Assembly: GCA_002401155.1 (NCBI GenBank)
Contig: NVSG01000001.1
Coordinates: 310,001-374,000, forward strand
Length of the DNA: 64,000 nt
Direction: 5' to 3'
From: Hyphomicrobiales bacterium
Lineage (GTDB): Bacteria > Pseudomonadota > Alphaproteobacteria > Rhizobiales > Rhizobiaceae
Positions within the stretch are counted from its first letter, which is position 1. Each line of letters begins with the position of its first letter. The notes beneath the pieces were generated by a model. That model was not told the DNA's origin, did no database searches, and saw nothing but the letters and a program-made list of their open reading frames with translations. Shown piece by piece: positions 35,794 through 45,797 of the stretch. The position numbers and the translations under genes were made by a program.

Positions 35794-36918
35794 TTATTCC
35801 CCTACCCTCGCAAGTACTGTGGCGATAGTTTTCAAGACAAGGGCTCCCTCTTGAACAAAGCCAGCTTCACTGATGTAGGAATGGTCCGAATTTACTTTTT
35901 GGCGCGTGGCTTCTGTGCCTTCAACATATCCAAGGCTGACCTGAGCCAAACCACTAATCCCGGGGCGAACGATATGACGATCTCTATATCCTGGAACATT
36001 CTTTAAATAATCGATTGCATGAGTGTAATAATCAGGTCTCGGGCCGATCAAACTCATTTCGCCAAAAATCACATTCAGTATTTGTGGCAACTCATCCAGC
36101 CGACTTCTCCGTATGAATTTCCCAAGGAATGTGATGCGCTGAACTTCGATAGGATCATTAGGACCGCGTTCGATGGTATCAACCGCACGCATTGAGCGAA
36201 ACTTAATCGCAAAGAATGGTCGGCATTCTTTGCCCATACGTTTTTGAATGAAAAAAAGTTTTCCAGGATTCATAAATGGGTTCAAAATCAAAAGCCCCAT
36301 TATTGTTAGCCCTAAAATGGGCAACAAGATCACACTTCCGGCGATATCGAATAATCGTTTGGTAATCCAGAACAACCTATTGCTGCCCAACACCACTCCT
36401 GCCCCGCCAGCCACAATCCTTGACTGAATATCGAGTTCATTGAATGTCTTTTTAAAAGCTTCTCCAAAAATAAAAATCTCGCGAAACGAAATATGGCCTT
36501 TTAATACATTGAACAGCAGAGGTAATTGGGCAAGACCGGAGCGTTGTAAAACAGCGCCAACACGTGTGGGTACCCTAACATTGTTGATCAATGACGTGCA
36601 CCGAAAGCTCAGAGCGTCAAATTTAAATGATCTGCGCGATGAACATTCAGCTGCATTGATTGCTGCCCCTGAAGTCTCCAACCTTACCAGAATAAAAATC
36701 ACAAGAAAGAAAGGAGACAACAGCAAAATGGCCACGCTAGAAGCGATCACATTAAACAAGCGAAGCGTTAGAGGATCATCCACTAAAATGCTTCTGGTAC
36801 TCAGGTCAGGCCTAATCGCAACGACGTTTTCAGCGTCGAAGCCATCTTGCAATTCCTCCTGCAAAGGGAGGTGCCTTACCTGACCAGCAAAATCTACTCG
36901 CTGGGAGGAAACACTCAT
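35794..36918 (-). CDS. Initiating sugar transferase with a degenerate second copy
   Basis: The C-terminal half (about residues 182-374) is a canonical bacterial sugar transferase (ExoY/WbaP catalytic domain): KRLFDIAGSVILLPILGLTI, FAIKFRSM, RSRLDELPQILNVIFGEMSL and IGPRPDYY. It transfers a sugar-1-phosphate to undecaprenyl phosphate, starting repeat-unit synthesis at the inner membrane. The N-terminal half (about 50-160) is recognisably the same fold in decay: LRLFNVIASSVAILLLSPFF, FDALSFRC, RSGLAQLPLLFNVLKGHISF. Its catalytic Asp-Glu and the GPRP motif are gone. ATG 36918 is taken; a TTG at 36969 would add a hydrophobic stretch. It stands alone, minus-strand, upstream of the repeat/ligase pair. 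Confidence 0.85.
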   Translation of the reverse strand: MSVSSQRVDFAGQVRHLPLQEELQDGFDAENVVAIRPDLSTRSILVDDPLTLRLFNVIASSVAILLLSPFFLVIFILVRLETSGAAINAAECSSRRSFKFDALSFRCTSLINNVRVPTRVGAVLQRSGLAQLPLLFNVLKGHISFREIFIFGEAFKKTFNELDIQSRIVAGGAGVVLGSNRLFWITKRLFDIAGSVILLPILGLTIMGLLILNPFMNPGKLFFIQKRMGKECRPFFAIKFRSMRAVDTIERGPNDPIEVQRITFLGKFIRRSRLDELPQILNVIFGEMSLIGPRPDYYTHAIDYLKNVPGYRDRHIVRPGISGLAQVSLGYVEGTEATRQKVNSDHSYISEAGFVQEGALVLKTIATVLARVGE

Positions 36919-37237
36919 GATTGATACTACGCATATAAGCGCAAATACAAAGACTACTATTACGGTCAAAGATCACCCCCCGGGTGCATTGGACGCATCA
37001 AATGAAAAAACTGCTCACAACAAACCCCTATGGAATCGTGTTGATCACAGGCAGACAGTAAAAACGCCGCCTTGCGCGAAACTGAGCAGAAATGATCTCA
37101 ATCGAGAAAACCAACATCCTGCACCACTGCCCTAACGTTAATTTGATGTGGGCCAGAAATCCCATAAGATGCATTTGAACCAGAGGACGTTCAAATCTAG
37201 GTTTTGAAAAACACGCCAAATACCAAGGGAAAAAATC

Positions 37238-38038
37238 ATGTCTGAAGATACTGCCCCCGCTGTTGATCTGGATGCCGCAGAAACAGAAGTTCAACTACCG
37301 CCAATTGGCTCACGTGAGCATTATGATGTGTTGATGGATATCATCAGGAACCGGGTCACGGTACGCAAGTTTGATCAAAATTTTGTGGTGCCTGATGAGC
37401 ACTATGAGCTTATTCTTGAGGCGGCGCGTCATGGCCCTTCCGGTGCCAACGCTCAACCCTGGCACTATATTGTGGTGCGCGAACAGGAAACCAAGGATAA
37501 AATTACCGAGTATTTTGTGGCCGAGCAACGCTTTCGCGCAAAAGCAAAAATGAAATTTCCAACACCTGATTATCGTGGGCTGGCCACCGCCCCGGGGTTT
37601 ATCGTGATCTGTTCTGACATGCGCTGGGTGCAAGCCTTTCCCGTACTCAAGAATGACGAAAGCGATCTTAATCGCATGTATAGAGAAAATGCTGAGCGCA
37701 TTTTATTGCAGTCCGTTGCGGCTTCCACCATGTCGGCGCATCTGGCCGCAGCAGCCCTTGGCTACAATGTTTGGTGGGTTACAGCCATCGGTCAGGAAAA
37801 TGCACAAAAAGCCCTGAAGCCTCTTTTAGGCATTCCAGAGGAAATCTCCGTACTCGATATTTTCCTGTTTGGTCCGCCGGAGCAAAAGCCATATAAACGC
37901 TATCGCAAACCACTGGCCGACATCGTCAATTACGATAAATTTGATCCAGCCCATTTCATGAGCGATGAGGAAATTGAAGATTGGATAAAAACGCGTCGCC
38001 ACCGTGTGATGTACAAGGATGCTTCAAGAATAGACTAG
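37238..38038 (+). CDS. Nitroreductase family protein
   Basis: The 266-residue protein fits the FMN-dependent nitroreductase fold. It has IRNRVTVRKFDQNFVVPDEH (Arg contacts FMN phosphate), ILEAARHGPSGANAQPWHYI with the conserved S/N-xx-P-x, and a C-terminal LGYNVWWVTAI, then FLFGPPEQKPYKRYRKPLAD. These enzymes reduce nitro groups, quinones or flavin-like substrates with NAD(P)H. The N-terminal ~25 residues are acidic and variable. The ribosome binding site AAGGGA precedes ATG 37238. No neighbouring gene suggests a specific substrate; some members in this size class act in dehalogenation or cobalamin chemistry, but the sequence shows no such specific motif. Confidence 0.85.
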   Translation: MSEDTAPAVDLDAAETEVQLPPIGSREHYDVLMDIIRNRVTVRKFDQNFVVPDEHYELILEAARHGPSGANAQPWHYIVVREQETKDKITEYFVAEQRFRAKAKMKFPTPDYRGLATAPGFIVICSDMRWVQAFPVLKNDESDLNRMYRENAERILLQSVAASTMSAHLAAAALGYNVWWVTAIGQENAQKALKPLLGIPEEISVLDIFLFGPPEQKPYKRYRKPLADIVNYDKFDPAHFMSDEEIEDWIKTRRHRVMYKDASRID

Positions 38039-38176
38039 GTCATAACCCCATACACCGAACCAAAATTGTATTGAAAGCATTGAAAAATCCAACATGATAT
38101 AGAGAAGTTTCTTTCGTAACTCTTGAAAATCTGTTAGTTACCTCAATAGTTTATTGGAAACATTGAAAGCCTGACA

Positions 38177-38947
38177 ATGACAAGACCTGTGGTTGGTGTG
38201 ATTGGAAACACATACAATGTTGAAAACCGTTTTGTGACCCAGCTTGTCGGCGAAGCCAACCTTCGCGCAGTCGCAGATGTAACGGGCGCATTGCCGATGA
38301 TGTTTGCCGGCTCACCCGAAATCACTGATATCGGCGCCTTGCTGGAGGTCGTTGACGGGGTGCTGCTAACCGGCGCGCGCGCCAATGTTCACCCCACCCG
38401 TTACGACACCGAGCCAAGCGCGGGTTATGAACCTTATGATGAAAACCGCGATGCATTGGCGCTTAATTTAGTTGAAGCCTGTGTCGCTCAAGGGGTTCCT
38501 ATATTTGGCATTTGCCGGGGCTTTCAAGAGATGAACGTGGCGTTGGGCGGCTCATTGCACCCGGAAATCCGCGACCTTCCGGGACGTATGAACCACCGCA
38601 TGCCACGCCTCGATAATGGAGATATCCATCCCGATGCCGAAGTTATTTTTGCCGATCGTCACGAAGTCCGCCTCGTACCCGACGGTGAATTCGCCCGTAT
38701 ATTGGGCCGCGATCTCATCCGGGTAAATTCGCTGCATGGTCAGGGCATACTGGATGCTGGCGATCGGGTTATCATTGAAGGTCTGGCAGAAGATGGCACG
38801 GCAGAGGCAATCAGAATTGCCGAAGCATCAGGGTTCGCGCTCGGCGTCCAATGGCACGCAGAATACGACCCCCAAAGCAACCCGATAAACCGGGCGCTGT
38901 TTCAGGCGTTTGGCGACGCATTACATGAGCGCAAACGCGCGGCGTAA
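38177..38947 (+). CDS. Gamma-glutamyl-gamma-aminobutyrate hydrolase-like (class I amidotransferase, PuuD type)
   Basis: The 256-residue protein is a peptidase C26 family hydrolase. The nucleophile elbow is in GVPIFGICRGFQEMNVALGG (Cys), and the catalytic His-Glu are in GVQWHAEYDPQSNP. The oxyanion-side segment DGVLLTGARANVHP matches PuuD-type proteins, which release GABA or other amines from gamma-glutamyl conjugates in polyamine degradation. No puu/spu genes surround it, so the true substrate may be another gamma-glutamylated amine. It is cytosolic. It converges with the chemoreceptor gene downstream, with 43 bases between. Confidence 0.88.
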   Translation: MTRPVVGVIGNTYNVENRFVTQLVGEANLRAVADVTGALPMMFAGSPEITDIGALLEVVDGVLLTGARANVHPTRYDTEPSAGYEPYDENRDALALNLVEACVAQGVPIFGICRGFQEMNVALGGSLHPEIRDLPGRMNHRMPRLDNGDIHPDAEVIFADRHEVRLVPDGEFARILGRDLIRVNSLHGQGILDAGDRVIIEGLAEDGTAEAIRIAEASGFALGVQWHAEYDPQSNPINRALFQAFGDALHERKRAA

Positions 38948-38990
38948 AGCATAAAGATTAACTGGCATCGTTTATAAAAATTGGAACAGC

Positions 38991-40715
38991 TTATGCAGCT
39001 TTCCTATTTAATAGCTGCTCGTCTGTTTCGCCGTGCGTACCAGCATGCAAACTATGGTTTGTCATCAAGGCACCAACGGTTGTCGAACCAATAACTTCAA
39101 ACTCATTCAACATATCATCAATTTTCACCACATCATGAGCCAGAGTTTGGCTGGCCTCTGTAGATTTTTCCGCAATCATTGCATTTTGTTGCGTGCCCTC
39201 ATCAATGATATTGATGGATCTGTTGATTTCCTGAAGGTTTGCAGATTGCTCCCTTGCAGCTTCCACAATTGCATCAACATGCTCATTGACCTCCTGAACC
39301 TCTATGATGATAGCTTCAAGCGCAACACCCGTTTCATTCACCAGTTCAACGCCTTTTTTCACCTCATCACCGGAGACTGTGATCAATTCTTTGATTTCCT
39401 TTGCAGCAGAGGCTGAACGTTGCGCAAGGTCGCGAACCTCCTGAGCCACAACGGCAAATCCTCTACCTGCGTCCCCTGCTCTAGCAGCTTCAACGCCAGC
39501 ATTCAGAGCCAAAAGGTTGGTTTGGAACGATATTTCATCAATGACACCAATAATATTGGCAATCTCACTGGAGGAGTTCTCAATGCGTCCCATTGCAGCA
39601 ACAGCATTGGTTACCACTTGCCCGGAACTCTCGGCATTGGAATGAGCCTTGGCGATAGCCATTCCCGCCTGCTCCGCACGTTCGGTAGACTCTTTGACCG
39701 CAACCGTAATTTGCTCAACCGCAGCAGCAGTCTCTTCAATGGAAGCTGCCTGTTGTTCAGTTCGTCTGGATAAGACTCCCGAAGAGTTTCTGATTTCTCC
39801 AGCAGCTGATTTCACAGACGTGGAAGTATCCTGCAACTGATTTATGATATTTGAAAAATTGTCAGCAACGCTGTTGGTGTCATTGCTCAGTTTGGCAAAC
39901 GCTCCCTCGAAATCTCCGTTCACACGCTGGGTGAGATCAGATCTTGCAAGAGCAGAAAGCACAACACCTGTTTGCTTCAACCCATCATCAACAGTGGAAA
40001 CCAGATTGTTTACAGAATGTGCAAGTTGATCAAGCCCCTTGTCAGAAGACCCCGTAGCCACGCGGCCACTGAAATCCCCGGCAATTACGGCGTCAACCAC
40101 ACTGGTCGCAGTCGACGTTAGTTTGTGAATTGGATTTGTCACAATGTATCTGATCGCAAGGGCCAGCCCGATCAAAGCAAAAATTGCTATTCCAAGTGCG
40201 ATCAGCGCCGTGTGTGAGGCTGATTCTATCGCAAGAGCCACACCGGCAGACTGATCCCAGCCAACCACAAACGCCCCGATCAATGCATGCTTCTTACCAA
40301 ACCGTGCCGGCGATGCGATCAATAAAATATCACCAATTTCTTTGGATTTTGTTTGGTTGGTTTTGATTGCCAAACGCACCAGACCTTTAGCGACTGCAGA
40401 AAGCTCATCGACTGTCGACTTTTCGGAAACCACCGTGCCATCCAGCCGAACGGCGGAGGCAAAAGCAAAACTCAGAATTTCATTTTGCGCAAATTCGTTG
40501 AATGTTTCATTGAGAATTTCGGCCTTGTTGAACTTAATATTGCCGGCGTTCTGCTTTGCCAGCAAATCCGCAATTCTCACTTCGTAACTGTGATTGGAAG
40601 TTAGGAGCTGGCTAAGAGCAAAGTTGGTATTGACCACGATAACCGCAGTTATTACTGCAATTAGCGTGAACATCACAATCGACATCAACTTAAAATTGAT
40701 GGAGAATTTAAACAT
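38991..40715 (-). CDS. Methyl-accepting chemotaxis protein, HAMP-shortened paralog
   Basis: The 574-residue receptor has an N-terminal helix (residues ~10-35), a ~150-residue periplasmic domain and a second helix near 185-205. The cytoplasmic coiled coil follows, with the signature tip [20 protein letters not shown] followed by [20 protein letters not shown], where CheA and CheW bind. Compared with its tandem paralog (40776-42656), it lacks a 63-residue block after the second helix ([11 protein letters not shown] versus [11 protein letters not shown]...GQVVDA). This removes the main HAMP and linker but keeps heptad register. No CheR-binding pentapeptide is present at the C-terminus. The ligand is unknown. 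It lies 60 bases downstream of the paralog. Confidence 0.88.
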   Translation of the reverse strand: MFKFSINFKLMSIVMFTLIAVITAVIVVNTNFALSQLLTSNHSYEVRIADLLAKQNAGNIKFNKAEILNETFNEFAQNEILSFAFASAVRLDGTVVSEKSTVDELSAVAKGLVRLAIKTNQTKSKEIGDILLIASPARFGKKHALIGAFVVGWDQSAGVALAIESASHTALIALGIAIFALIGLALAIRYIVTNPIHKLTSTATSVVDAVIAGDFSGRVATGSSDKGLDQLAHSVNNLVSTVDDGLKQTGVVLSALARSDLTQRVNGDFEGAFAKLSNDTNSVADNFSNIINQLQDTSTSVKSAAGEIRNSSGVLSRRTEQQAASIEETAAAVEQITVAVKESTERAEQAGMAIAKAHSNAESSGQVVTNAVAAMGRIENSSSEIANIIGVIDEISFQTNLLALNAGVEAARAGDAGRGFAVVAQEVRDLAQRSASAAKEIKELITVSGDEVKKGVELVNETGVALEAIIIEVQEVNEHVDAIVEAAREQSANLQEINRSINIIDEGTQQNAMIAEKSTEASQTLAHDVVKIDDMLNEFEVIGSTTVGALMTNHSLHAGTHGETDEQLLNRKAA

Positions 40716-40775
40716 CCCAATACCGGTTCATGCCAAAGTCTGCCGATTTTACAAACAAACCCATCCTAATTTTCC

Positions 40776-42656
40776 TTATGCTGCATCAGCGATTGCTGCG
40801 TCTTCATCATCGTCTTGCAAAGAGGCATTCCGAGACACCGCTCCAACCCTGAATGAATTTAACATGTCATCAATTTTCACGACATCCTCTGCCAAGGTAT
40901 GGCTCGCAGCAGTTGATTCTTCAGCCATCGCTGCGTTTTGTTGAGTACCCTCATCAATTGTATTGATCGACTGGTTTATTTCCTGAAGCCCCGAAGATTG
41001 TTCTCTTGCAGCATCAATAATAGCTTCAACATGCTGGTTTATCTCATTGACTTCATTAACAATAGATTCCAGAGCTACGCCTGTTTCATTGACCAGTTGA
41101 ACGCCTTTTTTGACTTCTTCGCCGGACGTATTGATCAGGGTTTTAATTTCCTTGGCTGCATCTGCAGAACGTTGAGCAAGTTCGCGCACTTCCTGAGCCA
41201 CGACAGCAAATCCTCGGCCCGCATCGCCTGCGCGTGCAGCTTCTACACCAGCATTAAGCGCTAACAGATTGGTTTGGAACGAAATTTCATCAATAACACC
41301 AATGATATTTGCAATCTCGTTGGAAGAGTTTTCAATTCTAACCATCGCTTCAACTGCATCTCTAACAACTTCACCAGAGTGTTCAGCATGGGCTTTGGTT
41401 TTGATTACAACGCTGCCAGCTTCTTCGGCTCGTTCCGTCGAAGTTCTTACCGTTGCGGTGATTTCTTCAACAGCAGCGGCCGTTTCCTCAACAGAAGCTG
41501 CTTGCTGTTCTGTTCTACTGGAAAGGTTCCCTGAAGCGTTCCTAATTTCGCTGGCCGCAGACTTTACCGAAGAAGACGTTGCACGCAGATTATCAATGAT
41601 GTTGGAGAAGTTATCTGCAACACTGTTGGTGTCATCTTTCAGCTTGGCAAAAGCTCCCTTGAAGTCTCCCTCAACACGATGGGTTAGATCCGAATCTGCA
41701 AGTGCTGAAAGCACTTTGCCAGTCTGGCTCAGACCATTGTCTACGGTTGCAACCAGATTATTGACCGAAGCCGCAAGTTCGTTCAATTCATCATCGTCAA
41801 AATTTGTTGCAACACGACCGCTGAAATCACCGGCAATGGCAGCATCTACCACCTGACCAAAACTGATCCCGAGATCTTCCATCATTTTGGCACTAGCCAG
41901 ATCACTGTCTTGTTTTTCCTGATTGAGCGCCTGAACCTTAATTCCATTTTCGCGGAACACTTTGATTGCACGAGCCATCTCGCCAAGTTCATCGGTCCGG
42001 CTAACACCTCTGACCTCGATGTCATATTCATTGTTAGCCAGTCGAACCGCCGTTGAGGTAAGCAACCTGAGCGGCTTCGTCACGATATAGCTAAGGGCCA
42101 TGGCCAAACCAACCAGAGCAACCGCAGCAATGGCGAAAGCAACCAACGTTGTTTGCAAAGCTGAATCCAACGCCTGCGCAACTCCTGGAGCCTGATCCCA
42201 ACCAATAACAAAAGCCCCGATAATAGCTTGTTTTTTGCCAAATTTTGCAGGGGCCGCAACCAGCAGAATATCACCCACTTGCAATGTTTGGATTGCATCA
42301 TCAGCGATTGCAGAGCTTGCCAGCTTCTTGGCTTGATCGGATAGATTGTCAACCACACTATTTTGAGCAATTGAATGACCATCTAAGCGATAAGCTGATG
42401 CAAAAGCGAAATTAAACGTTTCATCCTCCGCGAATCCTGCAAAAGTGTTATCCAGAATTTCTGTCTTATTAAATTTAATGTTGCCGGAATTTTGCTTGGT
42501 CAGCAGGCTGGCAATTCTCAATTGATAATTTTCGCCAGTAGACGAAAGTTGATTGAGCCCCAGTTTCGTACTCATGACGATAACCGCTATAATAATCAGT
42601 GCTACACAGCATATTACAATCGACATTAGTTTGAAATTGATAGATGGTTTAAACAT
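40776..42656 (-). CDS. Methyl-accepting chemotaxis protein
   Basis: A 626-residue receptor with a first helix ([17 protein letters not shown]), a periplasmic sensory domain of about 150 residues resembling its paralog's, a second helix ([20 protein letters not shown]) and a HAMP region beginning [21 protein letters not shown] second HAMP-like stretch and the long signalling hairpin come next, with tip [20 protein letters not shown]. It would couple periplasmic ligand sensing to the flagellar CheA pathway. ATG 42656 is chosen, with GGAACGA upstream; the TTG at 42668 would add four residues. A stand-alone sensor-domain gene lies 43 bases upstream in the same direction. No che genes are in the window. 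Confidence 0.9.
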   Translation of the reverse strand: MFKPSINFKLMSIVICCVALIIIAVIVMSTKLGLNQLSSTGENYQLRIASLLTKQNSGNIKFNKTEILDNTFAGFAEDETFNFAFASAYRLDGHSIAQNSVVDNLSDQAKKLASSAIADDAIQTLQVGDILLVAAPAKFGKKQAIIGAFVIGWDQAPGVAQALDSALQTTLVAFAIAAVALVGLAMALSYIVTKPLRLLTSTAVRLANNEYDIEVRGVSRTDELGEMARAIKVFRENGIKVQALNQEKQDSDLASAKMMEDLGISFGQVVDAAIAGDFSGRVATNFDDDELNELAASVNNLVATVDNGLSQTGKVLSALADSDLTHRVEGDFKGAFAKLKDDTNSVADNFSNIIDNLRATSSSVKSAASEIRNASGNLSSRTEQQAASVEETAAAVEEITATVRTSTERAEEAGSVVIKTKAHAEHSGEVVRDAVEAMVRIENSSNEIANIIGVIDEISFQTNLLALNAGVEAARAGDAGRGFAVVAQEVRELAQRSADAAKEIKTLINTSGEEVKKGVQLVNETGVALESIVNEVNEINQHVEAIIDAAREQSSGLQEINQSINTIDEGTQQNAAMAEESTAASHTLAEDVVKIDDMLNSFRVGAVSRNASLQDDDEDAAIADAA

Positions 42657-42699
42657 AGTTCGTTCCAATTACTCTTGGGGCTCAATCAGTTATTTTTTA

Positions 42700-43269
42700 T
42701 TAAAGCGCTTCAACATTCACGCCAAACGTGATGGCGCCGATTGGCTTGCCGTCATCGCCCAGTACTGGAATGCTAACCTGACTTTGAAAAATCTGAGTTG
42801 ACTCATCTTCTTCAACGTCACTGATATGAACCGCATCAGCACCCATGGAATATGTTTTCTGCCATTTGGCTTCATCACCTTGCCAATAGTCAGATGTCAC
42901 TGAGCTTTGGCCAACATTCAGGCCTTTTGCATCCATCGCAAAGATTTCAGTAAACAGGCCGCCGCTGGCTTCCTGAACTTTCTTGAGATAGGCAGAAGTG
43001 CTATTTGCAAGCGTTTCAGTGATCAATGGCTTGTCAGAAGCATCTACTTCAGCACGCCATTGTTTATCCAAGGCATCGACTTTGCCCTGATCATATCCTG
43101 ATGTTTTGGTATTTTGCGCCATTACGGCAGCTTTCAAGTTTGCATCATGTGCAATTTCCTGAAGCTTGCTTTTTGCCAAGACAGTTAGCTGGTCGGCATA
43201 GTCATTGGCAAGCGCAGGAGTAGTAAGCATAGCTGCAGTCACAGCTATAACAGAGAGCAGATTTCTCAT
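42700..43269 (-). CDS. Stand-alone periplasmic Cache/PDC-type sensor domain protein
   Basis: The 189-residue protein starts with a Sec signal peptide (RNLLSVIAVTAAMLTTPALA, cleavage near residue 21). The rest is one PDC/Cache-like domain: a long helix (residues ~25-105), then FTEIFAMDAKGLNVGQSSVT, SDYWQGDEAKWQKTY and SQVSIPVLGDDGKPIGAITF. This is the five-strand sheet typical of periplasmic sensor domains of receptors and sensor kinases, ending IGAITFGVN. There is no membrane helix after the signal, so it is a soluble periplasmic protein. It sits directly upstream of two chemoreceptor genes, and I infer it may bind the ligand and dock to one of them. The domain call is solid; the role is not. 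Confidence 0.78.
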   Translation of the reverse strand: MRNLLSVIAVTAAMLTTPALANDYADQLTVLAKSKLQEIAHDANLKAAVMAQNTKTSGYDQGKVDALDKQWRAEVDASDKPLITETLANSTSAYLKKVQEASGGLFTEIFAMDAKGLNVGQSSVTSDYWQGDEAKWQKTYSMGADAVHISDVEEDESTQIFQSQVSIPVLGDDGKPIGAITFGVNVEAL

Positions 43270-43787
43270 ATATATTTTCCTCGAAATGCTTTTTCCACTA
43301 TCGATTTTCCAACATTATGGAATTCATTAAAGCTGGTAAAATGAGTGGAGGTTTTGAAAGTACATTCGGTGTACCCGAAGCGACAAACTGCGTCATGCAT
43401 AAGAGGCAACGAAATACAATCAGCTCACCACCAATGGCGGTTTTGCTTACGTATGTAGAACGATGGCCCCTCTGTCTACACAAACACGTTGCATCATCAA
43501 GGTTAAAATACAATTAATATCGACGACCTAGTATTTGACATCGATAGATTTATCCATAAATGATCACATTCTGTAAAACTGGGTTATTAACATGTAAACA
43601 TAGCAAATATATTATGATTTAAATATTCAGGTTTTAGCACAAAACCGCCAGACACACTGTTATCCAAGGCTGGGCCCATCGCGAAACGTTACCTTCGCAC
43701 CCACCACCCGGTTGACCTCCCCCCCCGAATGAGTGACAAGCAATAGCTGCTATTGGTCAGCAATGTTGCAAATCTGGGGAATTTTCA
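43270..43787. other. Intergenic region between sensor protein and MFS gene
   Basis: About 520 bases with no gene I can support; the short frames on both strands lack motifs and binding sites. The two genes diverge here, so promoters for both are expected. The part near 43500-43650 is AT-rich. Confidence 0.4.
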
Positions 43788-44993
43788 GTGGACCAAACTT
43801 CAACCACATCTCAATCTAACAATCGCTCTTTGATTGTGTTTGGCGCGTGCCTCACACAGTTCACAACCATTGGTCTGTTATTTTCTTACGGATTGTTCTT
43901 CAAAACCTTTGAAGCCGAATTTGGTTGGTCCCGCACGTTACTTTCAAGCTGTACCTCAATCGCCTTTCTGGTGATGGGCATATTGGCAATTTACGGCGGC
44001 CGGTTGGCTGATCGTTATGGACCGCGCATTGTTCTGGGTGTAACCGGCGCTCTCGGTGGGTTGGGATATGTGCTGATGGCGCAAATTTCAGAACCTTGGC
44101 ATCTGGTTGCAATTTTTGGCCTGTTCATCGGGGTTGGCATGAGTAGCCACGATGTGGTCACTCTCTCCACCATCGCACGATGGTTCGAAAAACGACGCGG
44201 CACCATGACCGGTGTCGTGAAGGTTGGAACCGCCGCCGGCCAGTTCGCCGTTCCATTAATCGCCGCATTCTTGATGATCAGCTATGGCTGGCGAACAGCC
44301 CTTGTTATCATGGGAAGTGCAGGAATCGTATTGCTGTTGATCGCAGCATCCGTGATGAAAAACCCGCCACTAAGCAAAACCGTATCAAACGAACCTATCA
44401 AAGCAACCGGCGGTGGCTTTAAGGAAGCGCGGCGTACCCGTGTTTTTTGGATGCTATGCGCCATTCAATTTTTGTTTTTTCCAACCTTAACAACCGTTCC
44501 TCTGCACATTGCCGTGTACGGCATGGATCTAGGCATGACTGCCGTCATAGCGGCAACGCTTCTTTCAACGCTTGCGGCATCAAGCGTTATCGGGCGCGTA
44601 TCTCTTGGAATACTGAATGACAAAATCGGTGGGCGGAACGCATATATAATGTGTTTGATCCCGGTGATCGCCAGCCTCATTGCCTTGATATTCATCACCA
44701 ACACTTCTTGGTTATATATCGTGGTCGTGGTTTATGGATTTGGTCATGGAGGCTTGTTCACAGTCGTATCACCGACCATTGCTGAATATTTTGGTTTGAA
44801 AGCCCTTGGGGGGCTGTTTGGGATTGTAATCTTCTTTGGCACCATTGGCGGCGCAGCCGGACCAATTTTTGCTGGCTATATCTTTGATACAACAGGAAGC
44901 TACTTCATCGCGTTCGCAACGCTGACGGTGTTGGCATCGCTCGCTCTGGTGACCGCCATTATGTTGCCAGCACCAAAACCTGTCGAGGGATAA
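43788..44993 (+). CDS. MFS transporter (OFA/monocarboxylate-type)
   Basis: The 401-residue protein has 12 predicted helices in two halves. The first cytoplasmic loop carries GGRLADRYGPRIVLGVTGAL, the MFS motif A (G-x3-D-R-x-G-x-R/K), and the loop between helices 8 and 9 has a second version (LGILNDKIGGRNAYIMC). The start FGACLTQFTTIGLLFSYGLF and the GWSRTLLSS stretch resemble the monocarboxylate/oxalate:formate family. A small organic anion is the likely substrate. It begins with GTG and converges on the ABC permease gene, ending one base before it. The substrate may be shared with the neighbouring ABC importer, but this is only inference from position. Confidence 0.83.
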   Translation: MDQTSTTSQSNNRSLIVFGACLTQFTTIGLLFSYGLFFKTFEAEFGWSRTLLSSCTSIAFLVMGILAIYGGRLADRYGPRIVLGVTGALGGLGYVLMAQISEPWHLVAIFGLFIGVGMSSHDVVTLSTIARWFEKRRGTMTGVVKVGTAAGQFAVPLIAAFLMISYGWRTALVIMGSAGIVLLLIAASVMKNPPLSKTVSNEPIKATGGGFKEARRTRVFWMLCAIQFLFFPTLTTVPLHIAVYGMDLGMTAVIAATLLSTLAASSVIGRVSLGILNDKIGGRNAYIMCLIPVIASLIALIFITNTSWLYIVVVVYGFGHGGLFTVVSPTIAEYFGLKALGGLFGIVIFFGTIGGAAGPIFAGYIFDTTGSYFIAFATLTVLASLALVTAIMLPAPKPVEG

Positions 44994-45797
44994 TTACGTC
45001 CGCCAGCCGAGCAGCTTGCGCTCTACAGCGCTGATGGCCGCGCTCACAAGAACGCCCATAACCGAGAGAATGACCACTCCGGCAAATAGCCGTTCCAGAT
45101 CATAGAGCGAGCCTGCTTCGAGAATATAGGCACCAATGCCGTATTCTGCACCCAGCATCTCCGCTGCCACCAGCAAAATAATAGCAATCGCCATTGAAAT
45201 GCGTAGGCCCGACAAAATACCGGCCATCGCGCCCGGCAGTACAATCTTACGAACAATCGATGTCCACGAAAGACCGAAACTCTGTCCCATGCGGATCAGC
45301 GTGCGGTCCACATTATCCACCGCCCCATAAGTCGCCACAACCGTCGGCGTAAACGTGCCAAACGCGATCAAAGCGTATTTCGATGCTTCATCAATCCCGA
45401 ACCAGATAACAAACAGCGGCAATAGCGCAATCTTGGGAATAGGAAAAATCGCCGCGACCAAAGGCACCAGACCAGCACGAACATAGGAAAAAAGCCCGAT
45501 CATAACGCCGACCCAAATACCAACGGTAATCCCAAGAGTTGCCCCCACAAGCAGACGGGTAATGCTCGGCACCAAATGTTTCCACAACAGGCCGGAAACA
45601 TAAAGCTGGTGAAACGTTTCCAACACGTCCGAAGGCTTTGGCATTGTCAGCGCGGAAATAAAACCGGTTTGCGTACCAACTTCCGCCAGAACAATCAGAA
45701 CAATAAATACGACTAGGCCAACCCAGCGGTGGGAGACCGGGGCAAACCCGCCTCCCCTGAATTCAACGGAACGAGGTTTTGAAGATTTCTCAGACAT
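44994..45797 (-). CDS. ABC importer permease (SsuC/TauC-type)
   Basis: A 267-residue inner-membrane permease with six hydrophobic segments. The conserved coupling loop after the fourth segment reads QSFGLSWTSIVRKIVLPGAM, ending AGILSGLRISMAIAIILLVA: the EAA-like motif that docks on the ATPase in nitrate/sulfonate/taurine-type importers. Its start overlaps the end of the ATPase gene by eight bases, and the binding-protein gene lies upstream, giving the order binding protein, ATPase, permease. The substrate is unknown; sulfonates, nitrate, pyrimidine precursors and aromatic acids are all used by relatives. Confidence 0.87.
   Translation of the reverse strand: MSEKSSKPRSVEFRGGGFAPVSHRWVGLVVFIVLIVLAEVGTQTGFISALTMPKPSDVLETFHQLYVSGLLWKHLVPSITRLLVGATLGITVGIWVGVMIGLFSYVRAGLVPLVAAIFPIPKIALLPLFVIWFGIDEASKYALIAFGTFTPTVVATYGAVDNVDRTLIRMGQSFGLSWTSIVRKIVLPGAMAGILSGLRISMAIAIILLVAAEMLGAEYGIGAYILEAGSLYDLERLFAGVVILSVMGVLVSAAISAVERKLLGWRT

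Noticed and set aside
35602-36006. Plus-strand frame of 134 codons
   Set aside because: Mostly antisense to the end of the sugar transferase gene, whose domain motifs are clear on the minus strand.
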